From: CAYSGL01 sp964520985
GTDB lineage: Bacteria > Pseudomonadota > Alphaproteobacteria > Micavibrionales > Micavibrionaceae
Length of the DNA stretch: 36,146 nucleotides
Reading direction: 5' to 3'
NCBI GenBank assembly: GCA_964520985.1
Contig: CAZFPB010000013.1
Span: forward strand, 1 to 36,146
Shown: positions 22,737-29,672 of the stretch, piece by piece
Position numbering within the stretch: position 1 is the stretch's first letter
Layout of the letters: the number at the start of each line of letters is the position of its first letter
Notes under the pieces: generated by a model
Told to the model about the DNA's origin: nothing
Database searches by the model: none
The model's input: only the letters and a program-made list of their open reading frames with translations
Program-made: the position numbers and the translations under genes

Positions 22737-24280
22737 TCGATGGGCTCCTCGCGATCGGGGTCCACGGCGTCGTGCGTCGGCTCCTCCTCGGGCTTGTCGT
22801 CCCCGATCGACGCGCGCGGCAACCCGAGCCCGAGCCCGCGTGGCAGCACCGGCTCGTCTGCGTCCTGCCACTCCAGATTGAGCATGTCGAAGACCTGTTT
22901 GCGTGCCGGGTGATTCGGCGACAGCCCCGCCATGTTGAGCGCGGCGAGTGTCTGCACCGTCTTGAGCACGTCGCCCGGCATCACCGGCGAGGGCGCCATC
23001 GACGGCGCGGCCTCGTCGGGATCGAGGCCGTTCGCGGCAACGATCCGCCGGACGAGCTGCGCGTCGGCGACAGCGCCGAACAGGCGCGCCTCCGCTGACA
23101 GATCGGCCGCGAGCGCCGAAACCTTGCTCTCGTGCATGCCGTAGGTTCCGGCCGTGTCGCCGCCGCCGATAAACACCAACTCGACGCCGAGCATGCGTGC
23201 GATGTCGAGGATGGCGTCGCGCGCGATCGGATGCGACTCGGTTACGCCTTGCAGGTCGCCCTTCACGATCTCGACGCCCCACTTTGAGACGCCCGTGATC
23301 GTGTTCGAATCGCTGCCCTGGTACGTTGCCGAGTCGAGTTCGAGCCACGCGAGCGACGTCGGATCCTTGAAGCGCTTGGTCAGGAAGTCGCGGATCGAGC
23401 GAGTCTTCTCGGCGAGCGCCGAGGTGACCACATCGAGCAGCGCCGACCCGGTCTTGCCGCTCTTCTCGTACCGAGCCTTCAGCTCGGCTGCCATCTCCTG
23501 CAATGGCGCGCGCGCGATCGGTACGCCGCCCATCGACGACGCGAGCTCGGTGCCGATCATGGTCTCGTAGACGCCGAGCTGGCGCGCGCGCTCGGCAATC
23601 AGGTCGAGCATGCCGACGCCGGTCGGGCTCTCGCTGTTCGTGCCGTTGTCGTTGACGACATAGAGGCAGTCGCGGAGATCGATCGCGAGCGGCGCGCCCG
23701 CCGGCAGGCGCTGCGTGACACGCGCGAATGGCGAGACCCCATCCTCGCGCTCGCGGAACCACTGATCGATCGTCGGCTGCGGACGATGCGCGATGTCCGT
23801 GTACACGACGAGCCCGTCGCGCTTACGCCGACCGAACGCGACGGCGTGAAGCGAGAACCCGGTCGCGGCGGCGCCGTTCATCGCGCGCGCGGCGACCTTG
23901 CTCCATGGGCGGACCGATGCGCCGGCGCCGAGCCGGACGTTGAGCAGCGCCTTGGTCACGATCTCGACGCCGCGCTGTGCGGCCTCGCCGCCGGCCTCGT
24001 TGGGCGTCAGCGTCCACGTGATGCCGCTGAGCAGCCGGTCGCGCAGCCGTGCCCAGATCGGCACCGGCGGGCACGTGCGATAGAGGTTGGCGAACGTCTT
24101 CCAACGCTGCGAACCGCGGAGACGAACGTCGCCCTCGCCGCTCTGGAGAAACCCGTAGCTCGCCTGCACGCCGTCGTAGCCGGGCGCCTGCTTGGCCTTG
24201 GTAACCGCCGCGAGCTCGACGGCCGAGCGCCCCGTCGGGTTCACGCTCGGCGCGCCCTTGCGCATGTTCGGGTTCGCCAC
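22733..24280 (-). CDS. Portal protein, DUF935 / Mu gp29-like (515 aa)
   Basis: The GTG at 24280 follows AAAGGC. The text has features of the DUF935 portal group: TFANLYRTCPPVPIWARLRD followed by SGITWTLTPNEAGGEA (wing), PWSKVAARAMNGAAATGFSL, then a crown/stem region. A long helical segment near residues 330-370 (KWGVEIVKGDLQGVTESHPI) is followed by ARMLGVELVFIGGGDTAGTY. It forms the 12-mer ring for DNA entry. The C-terminus (PEEEPTHDAVDPDREEPIE) is strongly acidic. Position after the terminase pair is standard. Confidence 0.87.
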   Translation of the reverse strand: MANPNMRKGAPSVNPTGRSAVELAAVTKAKQAPGYDGVQASYGFLQSGEGDVRLRGSQRWKTFANLYRTCPPVPIWARLRDRLLSGITWTLTPNEAGGEAAQRGVEIVTKALLNVRLGAGASVRPWSKVAARAMNGAAATGFSLHAVAFGRRKRDGLVVYTDIAHRPQPTIDQWFREREDGVSPFARVTQRLPAGAPLAIDLRDCLYVVNDNGTNSESPTGVGMLDLIAERARQLGVYETMIGTELASSMGGVPIARAPLQEMAAELKARYEKSGKTGSALLDVVTSALAEKTRSIRDFLTKRFKDPTSLAWLELDSATYQGSDSNTITGVSKWGVEIVKGDLQGVTESHPIARDAILDIARMLGVELVFIGGGDTAGTYGMHESKVSALAADLSAEARLFGAVADAQLVRRIVAANGLDPDEAAPSMAPSPVMPGDVLKTVQTLAALNMAGLSPNHPARKQVFDMLNLEWQDADEPVLPRGLGLGLPRASIGDDKPEEEPTHDAVDPDREEPIE

Positions 24281-24286
24281 GCCTTT

Positions 24287-24300
24287 GTGATAGGCGCCTA
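24287..24300 (+). repeat. Left arm of the terminase-flanking inverted repeat
   Basis: Plus strand GTGATAGGCGCCTA lies in the 39-nt gap between the terminase stop and the portal start. Its exact reverse complement occurs at 26369-26382, just beyond the small terminase gene. The core TAGGCGCCTA is itself a 10-bp palindrome. Confidence 0.65.
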
Positions 24301-24308
24301 CGACATGC

Positions 24309-24319
24309 GGGCCGATTCG
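24309..24319 (-). repeat. Junction motif copy, GGGCCGATTCG (variant)
   Basis: One mismatch (C for A at position 4) from the junction consensus and directly adjacent to the TGA stop of the large terminase gene. The start-side TGAGG box is missing here; the terminase repeat arm takes its place. Confidence 0.5.
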
Positions 24320-25966
24320 TCAGAGCAGCGCGAGCAAGCCCTCGGCGAGATCGTCCTTGTCGATGCTCGCGGAGGAGCGCGGGGCGTCGATGGGGCCGCC
24401 GGCGATAGGCTCATCAACGCGATGTCCGCCAACGCCGGCCAAGTCGATGATGGCGTAGCTCGAGGCATCCTTCTGGTCATCGAAGGCCGTGGCATCGGCG
24501 TGCTCCTCGACGAATTCCGTCGCATCGACCATCTCGACGGTCCCGTCCTCATCGACCTCCTCGAATACAAGCCCGAGCGGCAAGTAGCAGTGCCCGTTCT
24601 TTACCGTGGGCGCAGCCGCGGCGTGACGCTGTGTCTTCTTCCCCCAAGGCTTCAGTCCGCGCACGCCGCGGATTTGCTGTTTGATCACCGAGATAACCGC
24701 GAAGCCATTGGCCGCCTTCTCGACGGCAACCTCGGCGCCTGGGAATCGTCTCTTGAAGTCGAGGATCCACTCCAGCGACGACTCATAGCCAACGCGCCCA
24801 CGTCGCGCCGCGAGAAGGTAGAGATCGGGCCCGCATTCGCCCCATGCTTGCACGCTCGCGAAATCGCCGACCCCGGCTTCGAACTTGAGATCGGCCGTAA
24901 TGACGACACGCGAGAAGTGCGCCGGCATCGGCACGGCCTTGCGCTTCTCGTCGACGTGCGCCGGACGCGGCGCCTCCGCATCAGCAGAGCGCTGATAGTA
25001 CCAGTTCCACCACGTGCGCCGGAACGTGGCATTGCTGTCGTCTCCGCGCCGAAGCTCGTACTGCGTCTTGTACGCACCAGGCGTGAGGTCCGTCTTGAGC
25101 AGCGCCAGTCCCTGCTCATCGTGGAGTGCAATGAGCGGCTCTCCGGCCTTGCGCGTGTCGCGCCACACCTCGACGCCATAGTCGTCGTAGAGCACGCACG
25201 CCTCTTCGTCCTCGCGACGAATCACAGGGAGCCGGAGATGTTTCCAGCCCTTTCGCAGCACATCCGCGATCGGATCGTCGACGGCGAGCGGCTGGCCGAA
25301 GATGACGCGAGGGTCGGTCCGCTGATCTTCGAGACGCGAAGGCAGCGCGCTGTTCACCCAGGTTCGAGCAGCCTTCTTCTTGGCCGGACTCGTGGCGTCG
25401 ATGGCGTTGAGCACGTCGTCGATCAGCTGAATCGTGCAACGTTCGCCGGTTGCCTTGCCGGTGATCGAAGCGGTGAGCCGACGTCCCCACGCGCGCCTCC
25501 CTCCGCGTGAGGGTGTCGTGTGCCAGTCGTCTTTGCTATTTGCGTCATCGCGCAGCTTCCAGGCGCCGGCGACGAGATCCTGATATTGACTGCTCTCGAC
25601 GAGGTCGCGGCAAAACATCGAGTCACGCGACGCGAATGCTGACGTATAGCTGCCGGCCATGATGCGCGCTCGTCCGCCCGTGCGAAGGAGCATCCACGCG
25701 GGGAACGCGACCGCCCCCATCTTCGACTTGCCGACGCCGGGCGGCATTTCGACGACGAGACGCTTGATGCGACCGTTAGCCACCGCTTGCAGCGCTGCGG
25801 TCACGCCGTCGACAGCGACGCTCGGCATCTGCTCGCGCGTCGGCTCGATCAGCGGCCAAAAGTAGTCCCAGAAGCGGCGAAAGGACCGCTTGAACTGCTC
25901 CGTCTTCGCGGCGCGCTGGACTGCGCGGGCTTGGCGCGGATCGATATCAGTGCGCCGAAGCGTCAC
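24320..25966 (-). CDS. terL: Terminase large subunit (548 aa)
   Basis: Counting from the GTG at 25966, the ATPase Walker A is MPPGVGKS at residues 74-81 and a Walker B-like IQLIDD at about 179-184. The nuclease domain begins near residue 354 (VVITADLKFEAGVGDFAS) with Asp359 as the first metal ligand candidate. A second cluster lies at GAEVAVEKAANG. It cuts and pumps DNA into the prohead through the portal. The start is uncertain: GTG 25966 (GAGG upstream), GTG 25987 and ATG 26017 are in frame, and all overlap the end of the small subunit gene. The IDD form of Walker B is common in this family. Confidence 0.93.
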   Translation of the reverse strand: MTLRRTDIDPRQARAVQRAAKTEQFKRSFRRFWDYFWPLIEPTREQMPSVAVDGVTAALQAVANGRIKRLVVEMPPGVGKSKMGAVAFPAWMLLRTGGRARIMAGSYTSAFASRDSMFCRDLVESSQYQDLVAGAWKLRDDANSKDDWHTTPSRGGRRAWGRRLTASITGKATGERCTIQLIDDVLNAIDATSPAKKKAARTWVNSALPSRLEDQRTDPRVIFGQPLAVDDPIADVLRKGWKHLRLPVIRREDEEACVLYDDYGVEVWRDTRKAGEPLIALHDEQGLALLKTDLTPGAYKTQYELRRGDDSNATFRRTWWNWYYQRSADAEAPRPAHVDEKRKAVPMPAHFSRVVITADLKFEAGVGDFASVQAWGECGPDLYLLAARRGRVGYESSLEWILDFKRRFPGAEVAVEKAANGFAVISVIKQQIRGVRGLKPWGKKTQRHAAAAPTVKNGHCYLPLGLVFEEVDEDGTVEMVDATEFVEEHADATAFDDQKDASSYAIIDLAGVGGHRVDEPIAGGPIDAPRSSASIDKDDLAEGLLALL

Positions 25967-26333
25967 CCTCGGCGTCCTCGTCGTCACGGGCAACGAACCG
26001 GATCGACGCCAACGCATCGAGCTGCTCGTCGGTCATGTCCGAGACATCGATGATGGCGTCTGGCTCGGAGTCGCCATCATCGGCGGGCTGCGGCCTACCA
26101 AGCACGCGATCGATGACCTCGGCGCCAGCCTTGATGCGATCGGATGCCTTGATCTCGTTCTCGCTGTAGCCTGGCGGGTTTCCGCCAATCGCCAGGTCGC
26201 GAAACACCTCGAGGATCTTCGGCACGTCGTCGCTGAACTGGTCACGGATCCTGGAGAGCAAGCCCTTTGGCTTGCCGTTGGGATTGCCGCTGGCTCCGGG
26301 GGCAAAGGTGCCGTCTGGCAGTCGCTTGCTCAC
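25947..26333 (-). CDS. Terminase small subunit-like, DUF5681-type N-terminus (128 aa)
   Basis: The N-terminus DGTFAPGASGNPNGKPKGL is the DUF5681 motif often found in genes next to phage large terminases. A helical centre (IRDQFSDDVPKILEVFRDLA, then IKASDRIKAGAEVIDRVLGR) and an acidic tail follow. It is in the position of the small subunit, which recognises the phage DNA start site, and overlaps the large subunit gene by 20 nt or more. A GTG start at 26333 follows the start-side box GGCTTGAGGT. The assignment rests mainly on motif and context. Confidence 0.75.
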   Translation of the reverse strand: MSKRLPDGTFAPGASGNPNGKPKGLLSRIRDQFSDDVPKILEVFRDLAIGGNPPGYSENEIKASDRIKAGAEVIDRVLGRPQPADDGDSEPDAIIDVSDMTDEQLDALASIRFVARDDEDAEGDASAH

Positions 26334-26361
26334 ACCTCAAGCCTCGACGGCCCGCTCCGTC

Positions 26362-26370
26362 GGGACGATA
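26362..26370 (-). repeat. Junction motif copy, GGGACGATA
   Basis: The first eight bases match the consensus; the box then merges with the palindrome GATAGGCGCCTATC. It lies 8 nt after the stop of the zinc-finger gene and is followed by TTGAGG just before the small terminase GTG. Confidence 0.55.
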
Positions 26371-26382
26371 GGCGCCTATCAC
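26367..26382 (+). repeat. Right arm of the terminase-flanking inverted repeat, with 14-bp palindrome
   Basis: GATAGGCGCCTATC (26367-26380) is a perfect palindrome. TAGGCGCCTATCAC (26369-26382) is the exact reverse complement of 24287-24300. It overlaps the stop codon of the zinc-finger gene. Possible uses are a packaging recognition site, a regulator site, or the scar of a terminase module exchange. Confidence 0.65.
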
Positions 26383-27065
26383 GCCTCGTCGTCGTCTTCA
26401 CCCTCGACCATCAGCCGCGTCCATTCCGCCATCAGCGCGAACGACTCGCGGTTGTATCGCGCGGCGATCTCGAGCAAGCACTTCGCCGCGCTGAAGATTC
26501 TCTCGCCGACGATCGCGCTCGCCTCCTTGCGCTGCTGCCGTCCGAGCGCCGGCTCCTCGTCGCGCAGCCGCTGTCGTCGCCGAGCATGGCCCTCGACGCC
26601 CTCGGCGATCCACTGGAGCATCTGATCCTCGTCGGCATCCATCGACTCGCGGCTCTGCCCGCCGCGCGAGCGGAACACGGTGCGCTCGATGAAGCGCTCC
26701 GAGCCCGAGGCGAGCTTGTCGTAGGCGCGCTCGACCTTGGTGCGGGCGACGCGAGCGAAGGCGGGATCGGCACCATTGGAGTCGACACGATTGCGATTGG
26801 AGTCGACACGACGCCGCTTCGCCTGTTTCTTCCGGCACGTCTTGCAGCGACGCCAGCCTCCGCATCGCTCACCGCAATCCAGGCACCTTCCTGCCGGATG
26901 ACCCGCCCGTCGAGTTGCGCGCCACTCGCGATCCTTCTCCTTGACCTGCTCGTGGTGCGACTCGCAATACGAGGCGCCATCTTTCGCGAGGACATCGCAG
27001 CCGGAATACATGCACTTGCCAGCCAGCTTCTTGGCGAGGCGTGGCGATAAAGACCCCATGCTCAT
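26379..27065 (-). CDS. Zinc-finger protein upstream of terminase (228 aa)
   Basis: The ATG at 27065 overlaps the preceding stop as ATGA and has GGAGGT 4 nt upstream. The N-terminal 75 residues hold eight to nine Cys/His ligands in two sets: CMYSGC...YCESHH, and CLDCGERCGG...CKTCRKK, which suggests two zinc sites. A short repeated RVDSN motif (RRVDSNRNRVDSNG) comes from a near-perfect 15-bp repeat in DNA. The C-terminal half is helical and charged, with no HNH catalytic triad seen. The place just before the terminase genes is often used by HNH-type or DNA-binding packaging factors. Function remains open. Confidence 0.7.
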   Translation of the reverse strand: MSMGSLSPRLAKKLAGKCMYSGCDVLAKDGASYCESHHEQVKEKDREWRATRRAGHPAGRCLDCGERCGGWRRCKTCRKKQAKRRRVDSNRNRVDSNGADPAFARVARTKVERAYDKLASGSERFIERTVFRSRGGQSRESMDADEDQMLQWIAEGVEGHARRRQRLRDEEPALGRQQRKEASAIVGERIFSAAKCLLEIAARYNRESFALMAEWTRLMVEGEDDDEA

Positions 27066-27565
27066 CCGGACCTCCGCTGGTTCCCAGGCATGACAACGAT
27101 CGAGTGCCGATACCGGCTGCATTTCGGACATTGAGCTACGCGTCTCCTTCCAACGTCTTTCCAAACAAGATTTCGGCGCGAGCCGCAGCCGGGACACGCC
27201 GGCTGGTTGGCGCGCCCTCGCTTGCGAGCGAGCCTTGCTAGTGACGTCGATGATGTGTCCTGCTGCGGGATCGTGGCGGCAATGAGCGCCGTGACCTCAG
27301 GCGAGAACCACTCACCGTGCAGGCGATGATCCTGAAAATGCCAGTGGAGATCGACTTCATACTTCCCGCAGTCAGCGGCCCATGCCCACAGAATCAGGTC
27401 GTCCGCGCCGGAATTCTGGAGGTCAACAAACCTGCTCTTGACGTCAGATGCGCGCCCGATTTTGCAGCGTCGCGTATGGATCGCGAACAACACGTAGAGG
27501 TGCTTGCCGATCCCCCTCTCTTCCCAGCCATGCGGTGCATTTCGATCAAAGATGACGGGCCTCAC
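27062..27565 (-). CDS. GIY-YIG-like protein with C-terminal zinc ribbon (167 aa)
   Basis: I prefer the GTG at 27565 because it overlaps the previous stop as GTGA. The segment KHLYVLFAIHTRRCKIGRAS, then DVKSRFVDLQNSG and EVDLHWHFQDHRLHGEWFSP is the T5orf172 / MUG113 form of the GIY-YIG fold: the LYVL strand, CKIG strand, R of the helix, and a late E..WF. The C-terminus holds a zinc ribbon CPGC...CPKC. GIY-YIG enzymes cleave DNA, and this may be a homing-type or packaging-related nuclease, or a nuclease-like domain without cutting activity. Confidence 0.75.
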   Translation of the reverse strand: MRPVIFDRNAPHGWEERGIGKHLYVLFAIHTRRCKIGRASDVKSRFVDLQNSGADDLILWAWAADCGKYEVDLHWHFQDHRLHGEWFSPEVTALIAATIPQQDTSSTSLARLARKRGRANQPACPGCGSRRNLVWKDVGRRRVAQCPKCSRYRHSIVVMPGNQRRSG

Positions 27566-27735
27566 GACCAACACCTCGCCGTGTCATCTGTCGCGACGCC
27601 GCACGCGAGCAGGTCGAGCGCCATCGCCTGCTGTGGATGAGACTGCCGCGCGAGCTTGTACAACGCGAGCATGAACAGGATCACGTCACGCGGCGAGCGC
27701 GGGCGATAGCGACGGTCGGTGTCGACGACGGTCAT
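27562..27735 (-). CDS. Small hypothetical protein (57 aa)
   Basis: The ATG at 27735 overlaps the upstream stop as ATGA and its own stop overlaps the next GTG as GTGA. The product starts MTVVDTDRRYRPRSPRDVIL, followed by a helix FMLALYKLARQS and a second helix QQAMALDLLACGV. It looks like a compact helical protein. The double overlap is the main reason to believe it. Function unknown. Confidence 0.65.
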   Translation of the reverse strand: MTVVDTDRRYRPRSPRDVILFMLALYKLARQSHPQQAMALDLLACGVATDDTARCWS

Positions 27736-28070
27736 CGACGTCGAGCCTCCTCAATCGCCGCCTTGACCTTGCCGAGCAGCCGCGTCGTCCTCCGCTTGCG
27801 CTGCTGCGCATCGGCCGTCGAGAACTCGAAGTCCCTGCGGTCCGCGCGCTCGGCCTCGACGGCGACGAGCAGCTCGGCCACGGCATCGGCAAGCGCGTGA
27901 CAGCGCGCATTGGCCGTCGCCGCGTCGGAGCCAGCGCATGCGCGCTCTGCAGCGTCGGCGATGGACTCCCACGTCGCTTGATGTACGGGGTCGACGCGGT
28001 CCCACGGGATCATCGGCGCGAACGTTTGCGCGCATGCGGTCTCGTAGAGTTTGCGGGCGAGGTCAGTCAC
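27732..28070 (-). CDS. Helical hypothetical protein (112 aa)
   Basis: The GTG at 28070 overlaps the stop of the ribbon-helix-helix gene as GTGA, with GGAGAAGG upstream. The product is all-helical, Ala/Arg/Glu-rich (TDLARKLYETACAQTFAPMI, then WESIADAAERACAG and ALADAVAELLVAVEAERADR). It ends in a basic segment (RKRRTTRLLGKVKAAIEEAR). It might bind nucleic acid, but no known motif is seen. Confidence 0.65.
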   Translation of the reverse strand: MTDLARKLYETACAQTFAPMIPWDRVDPVHQATWESIADAAERACAGSDAATANARCHALADAVAELLVAVEAERADRRDFEFSTADAQQRKRRTTRLLGKVKAAIEEARRR

Positions 28071-28318
28071 GGCTTCACCTTCTCCGCGAAGTGCTTCGCG
28101 GCCTGCCGCAGGAAGTGCGAGCGCGCCATCTGCGTTCGCTCGCAGACGGCATCGAGCGCCACGAGTTCCTCGACGGGCAGCGAGATGCACACGATCGCGG
28201 TGTCGAGGCCGCGCGTGCTCGGGTCCTTGAGGTAGCGGCGCGTCGCCGTGCCTGCTGAGACAGCGCGCCGCTTCACGCGCACGCGGTTCGTGCGCTTGCC
28301 AGACAGCGAGGCCGTCAT
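28067..28318 (-). CDS. Ribbon-helix-helix type DNA-binding protein (83 aa)
   Basis: The ATG at 28318 starts a basic N-terminal arm (MTASLSGKRTNRVRVKRRAV). The core is LDTAIVCISLPVEELVALDA, then VCERTQMARSHFLRQAAKHF. That is a strand (IVCISLP), a helix, a turn and a second helix with the R..FLR..A ending, as in CopG/MetJ-like regulators. Such proteins bind DNA as dimers. It sits in the early operon and may regulate it. Confidence 0.72.
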   Translation of the reverse strand: MTASLSGKRTNRVRVKRRAVSAGTATRRYLKDPSTRGLDTAIVCISLPVEELVALDAVCERTQMARSHFLRQAAKHFAEKVKP

Positions 28319-28335
28319 GGTTGGCTTGGGTAAGC

Positions 28336-28629
28336 TCACCTGGCGCTCCTGTCTCGCCGCCAGCGACGGAGCGCGTTGTCGATGCGCGGCGCGAAGACGC
28401 CGTGGTCGCTGGCGTACTCGTCGGCGACAGCACGCACGAGCTGCACGAGAAACGTCACGTCCTGGCGCAGCCGCGGCGTGATGATGTCGCCGAGGAGCTC
28501 GCGCTCGAGGGCGTCGAGATGGTCCTGGTCCGTGTCGTTCACCTGTTCGCCTCCTGTTCGGGTCCTGCTGTGAGGACGCTCGGCAAGCTCGACCGACAGG
28601 CGATTGATAAATGAACGACGAACGGTCAT
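28336..28629 (-). CDS. Small early protein (97 aa), function unknown
   Basis: The ATG at 28629 overlaps the RusA gene stop as ATGA, with GGAGGAG 4-6 nt upstream. The GTG at 28542 also has a good site (GGAGG, 7 nt) and would give a 68-residue form (VNDTDQDHLDALERELLGDI). Both might be used. The second half is helical (RLRQDVTFLVQLVRAVADEY) and ends in a basic tail (RIDNALRRWRRDRSAR). No family recognised. Confidence 0.62.
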   Translation of the reverse strand: MTVRRSFINRLSVELAERPHSRTRTGGEQVNDTDQDHLDALERELLGDIITPRLRQDVTFLVQLVRAVADEYASDHGVFAPRIDNALRRWRRDRSAR

Positions 28630-29018
28630 CGTGCTCCTCCGGCAGTACGCACCGAGACCCACGCGCCCGGATCGCGCTGCACCTCGCCCGTGTACGCCTT
28701 CGACACGCGCAACTCGACGACCTGTTGATCGTCTCGCCATGCGATACCCGTGAGTGCATCGAGCGTACTGCGCGCGAGCTTGTCCACGTCGTTGCGCGAC
28801 GGGAACGCGTGCGTCGGGCGCTTGGGGCGCGGGAAGTAGCAGACGAGCTCGACGATCACCGGACCGTCGACCTGCTCGACGCGCGCGGCCTTGGCGCTCC
28901 ACGCGACGGCGAGCGCCCACGGCTTCTCGCGCGCGTTGTCCGGGCGCAGTTTCCCGTTTCGCAGCGCCTTCCAGCTTCCCTTGGTCGCGGGGACGCCAGG
29001 CACGAAGAACGTGGCCAT
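28626..29018 (-). CDS. rusA: RusA-family Holliday junction resolvase (130 aa)
   Basis: The ATG at 29018 overlaps the previous stop as TGATG. The RusA signature is complete: RPKRPTHAFPSRNDVDKLAR, with Asp77 and Asp79, then STLDALTGIAWRDDQQV with Asp87, Asp96 and Asp97. The known catalytic Asp residues of RusA lie in these segments. The N-terminal strand MATFFVPGVPATKGSWK is also typical. It resolves recombination or replication branches before packaging. Length fits the family (about 120-130). Confidence 0.92.
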   Translation of the reverse strand: MATFFVPGVPATKGSWKALRNGKLRPDNAREKPWALAVAWSAKAARVEQVDGPVIVELVCYFPRPKRPTHAFPSRNDVDKLARSTLDALTGIAWRDDQQVVELRVSKAYTGEVQRDPGAWVSVRTAGGAR

Positions 29019-29353
29019 CACTTCGCCCTCCGCTGTCGAATCTCGATGACACCGACGAGCCGCGGCTCTTGCTCGAGCAGCCATCGCGCCGCCGGCGCCG
29101 TGAAGTCGTTGTTCAGCTTGTAGCCGCCCTCTTTGCCAGCGCCGAGGGAGATACGACACGCCTCCCACAGCGCCTTCGAGCTGATGAAGCCGTCGCCGCG
29201 ATCGAGCCATGCGCGCGCGAGACGCAGCATCTCGACGAGCACGTGCCGGTTCTCCTGCGACCACGCCGCGAACCGCTGCTCGATGCTCGGCTTCTCGGGC
29301 TTCGTATCGTGCTCGACGACGGGCGACCACGAGGCGAGATCGAGCTGGGTCAC
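29018..29353 (-). CDS. Hypothetical early protein (111 aa)
   Basis: The GTG at 29353 overlaps the upstream stop as GTGA. The product holds WSPVVEHDTKPEKPSIEQRF, then AAWSQENRHVLVEMLRLARA, DRGDGFISSKALWEACRISL and KLNNDFTAPAARWLLEQEPR. The latter part resembles a winged-helix pattern seen in small phage proteins (a helix with R..Y, then N...PA..R.L....P.L.g.i..R), so DNA binding is possible. The likeness is a pattern judgement only. Confidence 0.65.
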   Translation of the reverse strand: MTQLDLASWSPVVEHDTKPEKPSIEQRFAAWSQENRHVLVEMLRLARAWLDRGDGFISSKALWEACRISLGAGKEGGYKLNNDFTAPAARWLLEQEPRLVGVIEIRQRRAK

Positions 29354-29529
29354 GCGACACCAACCCAGCGCAGCACGCGCCGCATCCACGAAGCGCGCGC
29401 CGGCCTGCCGATGATCCGGCGCACGGTCTCGAGGTAGATCTTGCGAGCACGCGGCTCGAAGTCCGTGCCGATGGCAGCGCGGTAGGTCTTCAGCGCGCGG
29501 TCGATCTCGATGGCTTGCTGAGAAGGCAT
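29350..29529 (-). CDS. Small basic helical protein (59 aa)
   Basis: The ATG at 29529 overlaps the preceding stop as TGATG. The product starts MPSQQAIEIDRALKTYRAAI and ends RPARASWMRRVLRWVGVA. It is basic, with two helices, and the last one is amphipathic. Function unknown. The tight overlap at both ends supports coding. Confidence 0.6.
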   Translation of the reverse strand: MPSQQAIEIDRALKTYRAAIGTDFEPRARKIYLETVRRIIGRPARASWMRRVLRWVGVA

Positions 29530-29672
29530 CAGCGCTTCCTCCGCTCTTGGTTGCAGACCTCGCGGCACCGTTGCAGCGACGGACACGACGCGACCATCCA
29601 GTCGAGACGCCGCTCGTCGACGCCGGCCGCGATCAGCATCGCGCGCACGAGATGGCGCTCGCCTTGGCTCAC
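29529..29672 (-). CDS. Very small protein (47 aa)
   Basis: Starts at the GTG at 29672, overlapping the helicase stop as GTGA, and ends overlapping the next ATG. It reads VSQGERHLVRAMLIAAGVDE, then RRLDWMVASCPSLQRCREVC. Three cysteines and a basic end are visible. With both junctions overlapping it is likely translated, but nothing links it to a known family. Confidence 0.6.
   Translation of the reverse strand: MSQGERHLVRAMLIAAGVDERRLDWMVASCPSLQRCREVCNQERRKR

Noticed and set aside
22179..23762. Longer form (527 codons) of the connector reading frame
   Set aside because: The first 340 codons lie within the portal gene and are Arg-rich; the ATG at 22736 overlaps the portal stop and starts a protein-like sequence.
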